A stretch of 5,482 nucleotides of DNA. Source: JABWAJ01 sp046153985. GTDB lineage: Bacteria; Bacteroidota; Bacteroidia; Chitinophagales; Saprospiraceae. Where the stretch lies: the NCBI GenBank assembly GCA_046153985.1, contig JBJXFD010000619.1:1-5482 (forward strand), written 5' to 3'. The stretch's first letter is position 1. Every line of letters starts with the position of its first letter. Of this stretch, positions 1 through 5,482 are shown in pieces. Position numbers and translations under genes: made by a program. The notes under the pieces were generated by a model that had not been told where the DNA came from, made no database searches, and was given only the letters and a program-made list of their open reading frames with translations.

Positions 1-17
1 ATGAACATTTCCTGTTT

Positions 18-32
18 GGAGAAAGCCTCTTG
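18..32 (+). promoter_or_regulatory. Possible Shine-Dalgarno site before the TTG start
   Basis: GGAGA at 18-22 lies 7 bases before the TTG at 30-32. The spacing is right for a ribosome binding site and is the only sequence support for this start. Bacteroidota genes seldom depend on strong Shine-Dalgarno sites, and the match falls inside a frame that is open further upstream, so it may be chance. Confidence 0.25.
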
Positions 33-1418
33 AAGCCAAATTATTCTCAAATAATCAACACTATTTTTGAAAAAATTTGGCAAATATCTACTTTCACAGT
101 ACAGGATTGTTTCATGCAACAACGCCGTTCAAATCTCTCTGTATTGGAAGCAGATTTTTTGAATAAAGAAAGTTTAGCGCATATACCCAACGATATTGAC
201 GTAGCTTATTACCTAATCCATTCTATGTCTACACAAACCGGTGACTTTGAAGATATGGAAGAAACATGTGCCACTAATTTTAAGAATCGAATTGATCAAA
301 CAAGTGCAAAACAGGTAATTTATCTGAGCGGAATCAGCAACGCTGACGAACTATCAAAACATTTGTCATCGCGAAAGCATGTGGAAACCATTTTATCTGA
401 ATCTAATTTTGCGCTTACCACGTTAAAAGCTGGCATAATAGTAGGTTCGGGAAGCGCTTCATTTGAAATCATTCGCGATTTAGTAGAGAAATTGCCTTTT
501 ATGATTGCCCCTCGTTGGTTAAAAACAAGATGTCAACCCATTGCTATTCGCAATGTGATAGAATTTTTGATTGGGGTGATTGATAAAACCGAAACGTACA
601 ATAACAGTTATGATATTGGAGGGCCGGATATTTTAAATTATAAAGAAATGCTTTTGCGGTTTGCAAAAATACGAGGCCTGAAGCGGCGCATCGTTATTGT
701 ACCTGTTATGACACCCAAAATATCGTCCTATTGGTTATATTTTGTTACAGCTACCTCTTATGCACTTGCAAAAAACCTGGTAAACAGTATGAAAATTGAG
801 GTGATTTGTAAACCCAATAATTTAGCAACGCTACTGGGCATTAAACTCATTGATTACAACACCTCCATAAAACTTGCTTTCGATAAAATAGAACAAAACC
901 AGGTGCTTTCAAGTTGGAAAGACGCGCAAACAAGTAATATATTCAGTAAAGGCTTTTCTAAATTCATGGAAGTACCTGTAAACGGTTGTTTTAAAGACAT
1001 TCGTACGATTAAGGTTGAAAACATTGGTCTTTCACTTGAAAGAATATGGTCAATTGGTGGAAAAACAGGCTGGTATTACGGCAACTGGCTTTGGGAAATC
1101 AGAGGTTTTTTAGATCAGATGGCAGGTGGTGTTGGCATGCGGAGAGGTAGAAAAAGTGATACAGAAATAAATACAGGTGATGCACTTGATTTTTGGCGCG
1201 TGCTACTAGCAGACAAACAAGATAAACGCCTGCTATTGTATGCAGAAATGAAACTTCCAGGCGAGGCATGGCTGGAATTCAAAATTGACAAAAACAATAT
1301 CCTTACCCAAACAGCAACCTTTAGACCGCTGGGCTTATTAGGCAGGTTGTATTGGTATTCGGTTCTTCCGTTTCATGGCCTGATTTTTAATGGAATGATC
1401 CATAAAATAGCTAAATAA
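30..1418 (+). CDS. Atypical SDR family NAD(P)-binding oxidoreductase with DUF2867 tail; N-terminus abnormal, possibly 5'-partial
   Basis: Probably a cytoplasmic oxidoreductase or epimerase-like protein; the substrate is unknown. From residue 34 (numbering from the TTG at 30) it matches the Bacteroidota SDR-DUF2867 family from memory: a strand ending in EADFL (40-44), DVAYYLIHSM (57-66), the core strand VIYLSGI (96-102), AGIIVGSGSASFEIIRD (134-150), NSYDIGG (192-198), then a C-terminal DUF2867-like part from about 325 to 455 with GWYYG (347-351), RRGR (371-374), GDALDFWRV (383-391) and the AEMKLPGEAWLEF block (405-417). The classical YxxxK pair is not evident, as expected of an atypical SDR. 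The family normally opens with a TGATGYIG-like nucleotide loop about 60-65 residues before HSM; here that stretch holds no GxxGxxG. The start is uncertain. TTG 30 follows GGAGA (18-22) by 7 nt, ATG 114 (residue 29) would drop most of the odd segment, and the frame is open to the left edge. Family assignment is firm; activity is doubtful if the loop is truly absent. Confidence 0.85.
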   Translation: MKPNYSQIINTIFEKIWQISTFTVQDCFMQQRRSNLSVLEADFLNKESLAHIPNDIDVAYYLIHSMSTQTGDFEDMEETCATNFKNRIDQTSAKQVIYLSGISNADELSKHLSSRKHVETILSESNFALTTLKAGIIVGSGSASFEIIRDLVEKLPFMIAPRWLKTRCQPIAIRNVIEFLIGVIDKTETYNNSYDIGGPDILNYKEMLLRFAKIRGLKRRIVIVPVMTPKISSYWLYFVTATSYALAKNLVNSMKIEVICKPNNLATLLGIKLIDYNTSIKLAFDKIEQNQVLSSWKDAQTSNIFSKGFSKFMEVPVNGCFKDIRTIKVENIGLSLERIWSIGGKTGWYYGNWLWEIRGFLDQMAGGVGMRRGRKSDTEINTGDALDFWRVLLADKQDKRLLLYAEMKLPGEAWLEFKIDKNNILTQTATFRPLGLLGRLYWYSVLPFHGLIFNGMIHKIAK

Positions 1419-1456
1419 AAGGCATAATAATCATTACACAACGTTGAACCTTGCTG

Positions 1457-1470
1457 TTTTTTGCAAAAAA
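1457..1470. repeat. Perfect 14-base palindrome, T6-GC-A6
   Basis: Six T, then GC, then six A (a seventh A follows at 1471) form a perfect palindrome in the spacer between the SDR gene and the ATPase gene. It overlaps the putative -33 TTTG box at 1460-1463. It could be an A-tract bend or UP-like element helping the promoter, or a simple low-complexity stretch. It has no loop and no GC-rich stem, so it is not a normal intrinsic terminator for the upstream gene. Confidence 0.5.
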
Positions 1471-1492
1471 ATCCCCAATACGCTTATCTTCA
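1460..1492 (+). promoter_or_regulatory. Putative Bacteroidota-type promoter (TTTG / TAnnTTTG-like) for the ATPase-nuclease gene
   Basis: TTTG at 1460-1463 and TATCTTCA at 1485-1492 resemble the Bacteroidota primary sigma consensus TTTG - about 19 bases - TAnnTTTG. The spacer here is 21 bases and the -7 box matches four of its six fixed positions plus a run of T. The -7 box ends only 4 bases before the ATG at 1497, so transcription would begin at or very close to the start codon, giving a leaderless or nearly leaderless mRNA. No Shine-Dalgarno sequence lies before this ATG, which fits. The call comes from pattern matching only. Confidence 0.45.
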
Positions 1493-1496
1493 CCCC

Positions 1497-3008
1497 ATGA
1501 AATTCCCCATCGGCATACAAGACTTCGCAGAAATCCGTACTGGCGGTTATGTGTATGTGGACAAGACGCAGCACATCCACCACTTTTTGGAGCGTGGGAA
1601 ATATTTTTTCCTCTCGCGCCCGCGCCGGTTCGGGAAGTCGCTGTTGTTGTCCACCATGAACGAGCTGTACTCGGGCAGCCGGGATTTGTTTGAGGGGCTT
1701 TGGATATACGATCAGTGGGATTGGGAGGGGCAGCGGCGCCCCGTTATTTGGTTGAAATTCGCGACTTTCCCCTACAAAACACTCCCCCTGAGTAACGCAA
1801 TCGCAGTTGGATTGTCATCCGAAGCTGCCCGGCACGGGCTACAGTTGTCTAATGATCCTGCGATACACCCCTTGAAGGAACTGCTGGAAAAAATAAATGC
1901 CCGATATGGTCAAAAAGCCGTGCTGTTGATAGATGAATACGACAAACCCATCATTGACTACCTGGACGACGTAGCCCATGCCGAAACCAACCGCGACGCA
2001 CTCAAATGGCTGTATTCTGTACTCAAGGATAGCGACGCGCTGCTTGAAACAATCTTCATCACCGGCGTATCTGCATTCAGCAAGGTCAGTATCTTCTCAG
2101 ATTTGAACCACCTAACCAACCTCACCATTGATCCCATGGCTTATACCTTGCTGGGCATCACGCAAACGGAATTGGAGACGGTATTTGCTGAACAATTGGC
2201 GAAGCACGACAAAGAACAAGTCAAAAGATGGTACAACGGCTACAGTTGGGGTGGCGACGAGCGGGTCTATAATCCGTTTTCCCTGTTCCGCTTTCTAAAT
2301 GGGGGGCAATATCAAAACTTCTGGTTCGAGACCGGCACGCCCACGTTCCTGGTGCACGAGATGAAAAAACACCGCTATTACAATGTGCAGCGCATTCGCG
2401 TGACGGAGAACAAGCTCACTGCCTTCGACGTGGCACAGCTCCACCCCATCACCGTCCTGTTTCAGACGGGGTACCTGACTATCGTCGATTATGTCCACGA
2501 AGACCTACTATACACCCTGGACTATCCCAACATGGAAGTCCGCCAGTCGCTGGAGCAAAACCTGCTGACCGATTACCTCAATTTTCCTCTCGAAGACCCC
2601 CAGGTGCGCGTCGTCAACCTTCGCGATGCCCTTCGCCGCCAAGATCTCGATGAGGTGTTCGACATCCTCAATGCCACGCTGGCCGGCATCCCATACGACC
2701 TCTGGCACAAGGAAGATGAACACTTCTACCATGCACTCATACACCTGACCTTTAGTCTATTGGGTACCTACATTCGCTCCGAAGTCCATACCGCCCGCGG
2801 CCGCTGCGACGCCATCGTAGAAACCGCCGACCGCATCTACGCTTTCGAGTTTAAGCTGGATAAATCTGCTGCCGAAGCGCTGCAACAAATACAGGATAAG
2901 GGATACCTGACCCCATACGCCGATTCTAAAAAAGGAAAAATAGCCATTGGCGCAAATTTCTCGTCGGCCACTAAACAGATTGATGAATGGAAGGTGTTAG
3001 AGCACTAA
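1497..3008 (+). CDS. AAA-ATPase-like protein with C-terminal PD-(D/E)XK nuclease-like domain (PF09820/PF08011 type)
   Basis: Predicted 503-residue cytoplasmic P-loop ATPase joined to a nuclease-like domain; the biological role of the family is not established. The ATPase half shows the family opening PIGIQDF (4-10), YVYVDKT (18-24), a P-loop-like RPRRFGKS (41-48) in place of the standard GxxxxGKS, and a Walker B strand AVLLIDEYD (141-149). Other hallmarks are ITGVSAFSKVSIFSDLNHLT (189-208), WYNGYSWGG (245-253), VYNPFSL (257-263) and TGTPTFL (279-285). The nuclease-like half has E429, D438 in GRCDAIVE, the EFK signature (E451, K453) and Q463 in the following helix, which is the expected D...ExK order. 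I chose ATG 1497 because the family starts with MKxPIGIQDF; the in-frame TTG at 1461 adds 12 atypical residues. The gene is full length and looks intact. It is richer in G+C than its neighbours (one 60-base line at 2641 is 57%, against 35% at 541 and 40% at 3901), which suggests transfer. It is convergent with the usher-like gene. Confidence 0.93.
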   Translation: MKFPIGIQDFAEIRTGGYVYVDKTQHIHHFLERGKYFFLSRPRRFGKSLLLSTMNELYSGSRDLFEGLWIYDQWDWEGQRRPVIWLKFATFPYKTLPLSNAIAVGLSSEAARHGLQLSNDPAIHPLKELLEKINARYGQKAVLLIDEYDKPIIDYLDDVAHAETNRDALKWLYSVLKDSDALLETIFITGVSAFSKVSIFSDLNHLTNLTIDPMAYTLLGITQTELETVFAEQLAKHDKEQVKRWYNGYSWGGDERVYNPFSLFRFLNGGQYQNFWFETGTPTFLVHEMKKHRYYNVQRIRVTENKLTAFDVAQLHPITVLFQTGYLTIVDYVHEDLLYTLDYPNMEVRQSLEQNLLTDYLNFPLEDPQVRVVNLRDALRRQDLDEVFDILNATLAGIPYDLWHKEDEHFYHALIHLTFSLLGTYIRSEVHTARGRCDAIVETADRIYAFEFKLDKSAAEALQQIQDKGYLTPYADSKKGKIAIGANFSSATKQIDEWKVLEH

Positions 3009-3037
3009 TGAATAAATAACCCGATATAAGATTCATT
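3007..3037. repeat. Inverted repeat between convergent genes; weak terminator candidate
   Basis: AATGAAT at 3007-3013 is the exact reverse complement of ATTCATT at 3031-3037, with a 17-base loop. The pair spans the stop codons of the ATPase gene (3006-3008) and the usher-like gene (3033-3035), which is where a shared bidirectional terminator would be expected. The stem has one G-C pair in seven and no clear T-run follows on either strand, so real termination activity is doubtful. Confidence 0.25.
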
Positions 3038-5482
3038 CCTTATGAAGTGTAAAATCTAACCCATCAACAATATCACCATCCGTGCTTTGTGTAATAACAA
3101 ACCGTAAAACATCAGCATCGGGTTTCATGCCTAATTTCTGTAATTGAACGTTGTCTACCCGAACGATGTATGAACCTGGCGCCAATCCCAAATAGCTAAA
3201 ATATCCCCCTTCTTCGGTTAGTGTTTTTCCGGCTGGTTTATGATTAGATGTATAAAAATTAATAATTATACGTTCGAGGCCTTTTTTTTCGCCATGCTCA
3301 TAAAGACTTACCACACCCGATGCTTCTCCTGCAACGGTAATTGGTAGCTCAATATATTTTAGGGTGTTAGGGTCAACCACTACACTCAGGGGTTTAATTG
3401 GTAACCGCCAGGCAATATTTTCAAAACTGTTGGGATCAAGTTTAATAAAACAATGGGTATAAGGTTCCAAACCAAGTATCAGGATTGTGGTGTCGGATTC
3501 ACTTTTCTCAACACGTCCACTATTCGTATGCAAATTAAGTCCATATACCTTTGGTTCACCGGGGTCCTTCCTGCCATTAGCATTGAGATCAAGATAGGGT
3601 ATGATGGATATTCCACCTTTCCCAACATTTGAGCGGTTATCATAACCAAAATATTTTGTCTTTTTATCCACTAACAGGCTCCCCCTTGCATATTGCATCA
3701 GTGTGGATTTATTGTCATATTGCCGCATTGACAGTACGGTTTGTGCAAATGAAAAGTCAAACCTAAATCCTACCTCAACCAGACTTCTATTACTACTGAA
3801 ATCATATTCATAGGACATATTCAAAAATCCATGCGTTAACAAACGCTTTTCCAGTGCCAGTTTAAGGGACAAAAGCCTATTTCGGGAATATTCGTATTGA
3901 ACCTGTGGCATAATAATAAAAAATTCAGGCAGCCTTAATGCCAGAGACAGGCTACTGTAAACAGTTGGTTTTGTATCTGCTATAAATGATGCATGAGTTG
4001 AAAGGTTTGTATTTACGCCCCAAAAAAAACCAGAGAATAGCCATTCCCCTTTTTTGTATGTTGACCTGGGAAAAATAACCTGATAAAATGAAAATCGTTG
4101 ATAGGATGAAAATTTATGTATCCGCAGAGGCATTGACAGGGTTAACTTACGTTCTTCGGTGTAGTTCAGGTTTATTGCCTTTTGATCCTTGTTATATCTC
4201 GTATAATTCAGGGCAAATTGTAAATTCGAAGCAAACTGGTACGTGAGCGTACTTTGGGTTCTGACCCCATAAATATATTCCCCTGAAAAAAGGAGGTTGT
4301 TAAATACCCTGAGTGAAGTATTAATAAAAGGCATGGCAGACTCGGGTGTCAAGGACGAAAGGTATTCAACGCCACCTCCTACTGTGAGACTGGGGGTAAG
4401 CCCATAGTTAATACGGGCTTGTAAAAATCTACTTTTATCCGGGTCCTCAACAATACCTGCACTAACCGTATATTCCATCGTATTTTTGGGAAGGAAATTG
4501 AACGGAATATTAATATTTTGTTCACGTGTGCGCTCTTCGCCCCATGGACCGAAAAACCAAAGACTAACCATGGAATTTCCATAGACAAGGGGTACTTCGA
4601 AGGTAAAAAAACCGGAAGCATCCGCCTTTACATAATTGATAAGGATATTATTAACATACAAATCCACAATCCATCCTGGTTCTGTCCTGTCGCTAAGCGT
4701 GTAAGTGCCTAAAGAACGTTTGAAAGTTGTTGGTGTATTGGTAAATTTCACGCCTATAACCGGATTATAGATGGAAGCAATAGACGGGGTCGAAATTTTC
4801 CCTACCATTACCTGCCTTATTGGTTTAAAATTGTTATTAACATAGCGCCAGAGGTAATATTGGCGCTGTTCGGTAAATGGAACTTCACTATTGTAGTTAA
4901 GAGAAACTTCAGCTTCACCGCCTGCAATCATTACTCCCATTGTCAGGTTAAGCTGGGTTTGAGCATCACCATTAATTTCTTGTGTGGCTCTTACGGACCA
5001 GTCGACCGTGCCAAATTTGAAGAATGGATAGCTCCGGCCAATAGTCGTATCAGCGCTTACTTCTCCTTTTAGCCGATTGAGGTTGTTTCGCATCTCTTCT
5101 TGTCGCATTTCACGAATTACGGGCAATTCAAGCTTGCTGGTCAAGGTAACCGAGAGGTTCCTGAAACTGAAAACACAATCAAGACCAAACACTTTTCCAA
5201 AATAAGGAGATTTCAAGTAGAGGTTGGTTTCTGTTTGGATAAGATCATACGCTTCAAGCGTATAAACTTTATCCTGAAAATGGATAACATGATCGGTTTT
5301 GTGAATAAAGAAATTAGCCTGGGGATTTATAAAAAAGCCTGAAACGGAATCTAATCCTGTAGAAGGGATATTCTTTATTTTTAAAAAATCGAAAAGGTTA
5401 GTAATTGGTAGATATACAGCTTCATCTTTTACCAGGACAAGTGTTTCGAAGCCACCAATCGGTGGAATGCTAATAAAAACAG
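3033..5482 (-). CDS. Fimbrial usher-like outer-membrane beta-barrel protein with C-terminal Ig/carboxypeptidase-regulatory-like domains (5'-partial)
   Basis: Likely an outer-membrane pore or secretion protein resembling FimD/PapC/TcfC ushers, which export and assemble surface subunits. The frame stays open to the right edge, giving at least 815 residues; the TTG at 5214-5216 is internal, and the true start and signal peptide lie outside. Numbering from the edge: an N-terminal domain occupies about 1-145 (FETLVLVKDEAVYLPITNLF near the start). Amphipathic strands follow at about 148-235. A plug-like domain lies at about 266-331 (EPGWIVDLYVNN, SGFFTFEVPLVYGNS, GPWGEER), closed by IPFNFLP and TVSAGI, as in ushers where the plug is followed by VPYSSVP and SITAGE. 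The rest of the barrel is about 336-600, rich in alternating aromatic strands. An acidic DxNxNGxxDxGE segment (631-642) opens the C-terminal beta domains, which include GYFSYLGLAPGSYIVRVD (759-776). Only two cysteines are seen (102 and 677). Stop is TGA. No chaperone or pilin gene is visible; upstream genes would lie to the right. Family resemblance is strong; the exact cargo is unknown. Confidence 0.85.
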   Translation of the reverse strand, partial: VFISIPPIGGFETLVLVKDEAVYLPITNLFDFLKIKNIPSTGLDSVSGFFINPQANFFIHKTDHVIHFQDKVYTLEAYDLIQTETNLYLKSPYFGKVFGLDCVFSFRNLSVTLTSKLELPVIREMRQEEMRNNLNRLKGEVSADTTIGRSYPFFKFGTVDWSVRATQEINGDAQTQLNLTMGVMIAGGEAEVSLNYNSEVPFTEQRQYYLWRYVNNNFKPIRQVMVGKISTPSIASIYNPVIGVKFTNTPTTFKRSLGTYTLSDRTEPGWIVDLYVNNILINYVKADASGFFTFEVPLVYGNSMVSLWFFGPWGEERTREQNINIPFNFLPKNTMEYTVSAGIVEDPDKSRFLQARINYGLTPSLTVGGGVEYLSSLTPESAMPFINTSLRVFNNLLFSGEYIYGVRTQSTLTYQFASNLQFALNYTRYNKDQKAINLNYTEERKLTLSMPLRIHKFSSYQRFSFYQVIFPRSTYKKGEWLFSGFFWGVNTNLSTHASFIADTKPTVYSSLSLALRLPEFFIIMPQVQYEYSRNRLLSLKLALEKRLLTHGFLNMSYEYDFSSNRSLVEVGFRFDFSFAQTVLSMRQYDNKSTLMQYARGSLLVDKKTKYFGYDNRSNVGKGGISIIPYLDLNANGRKDPGEPKVYGLNLHTNSGRVEKSESDTTILILGLEPYTHCFIKLDPNSFENIAWRLPIKPLSVVVDPNTLKYIELPITVAGEASGVVSLYEHGEKKGLERIIINFYTSNHKPAGKTLTEEGGYFSYLGLAPGSYIVRVDNVQLQKLGMKPDADVLRFVITQSTDGDIVDGLDFTLHKE

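Noticed and set aside
47..115. Antisense 22-codon reading (MKQSCTVKVDICQIFSKI...) opposite the odd SDR N-terminus, as a possible transposase start
   Set aside because: It is protein-like in feel but too short, ends in a stop, and could not be tied to any transposase family from memory. A search of both strands would decide.
1115..1297. Antisense 60-codon open frame within the SDR gene
   Set aside because: It lies fully opposite the conserved DUF2867 coding region, shows no recognisable protein pattern and is explained as a shadow of the real frame.
1419..1456. Intrinsic terminator after the SDR gene
   Set aside because: The spacer has no GC-rich stem followed by a T-run; the 6-base AACGTT palindrome at 1440-1445 is too short.
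1451..1693. 80-codon frame overlapping the start of the ATPase gene
   Set aside because: It runs out of frame across the conserved family opening and P-loop; the overlapping ATPase frame is clearly the real one.
2295..2744. Two antisense open frames opposite the ATPase gene
   Set aside because: Both mirror G+C-rich coding sequence and have no start context or recognisable motif.
1419..3032. Terminal inverted repeats or target-site duplication flanking the ATPase cassette
   Set aside because: Only short AT-rich matches such as TCATTA (1431-1436) and TAATGA (3006-3011) are present, which is expected by chance in AT-rich spacers.
5214..5216. TTG as the start of the usher-like gene
   Set aside because: The frame continues without a stop for 88 more codons to the window edge, and that extension reads like the protein's N-terminal domain, so this TTG is internal.
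4379..5342. Short open frames overlapping the usher-like gene, on the same strand in another frame and on the opposite strand
   Set aside because: All lie within the continuous 815-residue usher-like frame and show no independent protein signal.

Overview
The window reads as a piece of a Bacteroidota chromosome, most likely from the Flavobacterium/Chitinophaga/Sphingobacterium side of the phylum. This rests on the protein families (a Bacteroidota-type SDR with a DUF2867 tail, an AAA-ATPase-like/PD-(D/E)XK gene, a large usher-like outer-membrane protein), on start sites without Shine-Dalgarno sequences, and on a Bacteroidota-style TTTG / TAnnTTTG promoter candidate. No taxonomic marker gene is present, so the placement is an inference.

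Layout. (1) Positions 1-1418, plus strand: an atypical short-chain dehydrogenase/reductase fused to a DUF2867 tail. Everything from about codon 34 on looks normal, but the N-terminal segment that should carry the glycine-rich NAD(P)-binding loop is unrecognisable. The frame is open to the left edge. (2) Positions 1419-1496: a 78-base spacer with a perfect T6-GC-A6 palindrome and a promoter-like pair of boxes lying directly against the next start codon. (3) Positions 1497-3008, plus strand: a complete gene for a predicted ATPase with a C-terminal PD-(D/E)XK nuclease-like domain (PF09820 + PF08011 type, formerly DUF1703). It is visibly richer in G+C than both neighbours. (4) Positions 3009-3032: a 24-base gap between convergent genes, with a small inverted repeat across it. 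(5) Positions 3033-5482, minus strand: an 815-residue, 5'-truncated reading frame for an outer-membrane usher-like beta-barrel protein with C-terminal Ig/carboxypeptidase-regulatory-like domains. Its true start lies beyond the right edge.

The three genes do not form an obvious pathway. The ATPase-nuclease looks like a self-contained cassette with its own promoter, placed between two AT-richer host genes and convergent with the usher-like gene. The usher-like gene is the best lead to a less described system: its order of parts (N-terminal domain, first barrel strands, inserted plug-like domain, remaining barrel, C-terminal beta domains) parallels fimbrial ushers of the FimD/PapC type. Any chaperone or subunit partners would lie upstream of it, outside this window. 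I see no RNA gene, CRISPR array, insertion sequence or origin.
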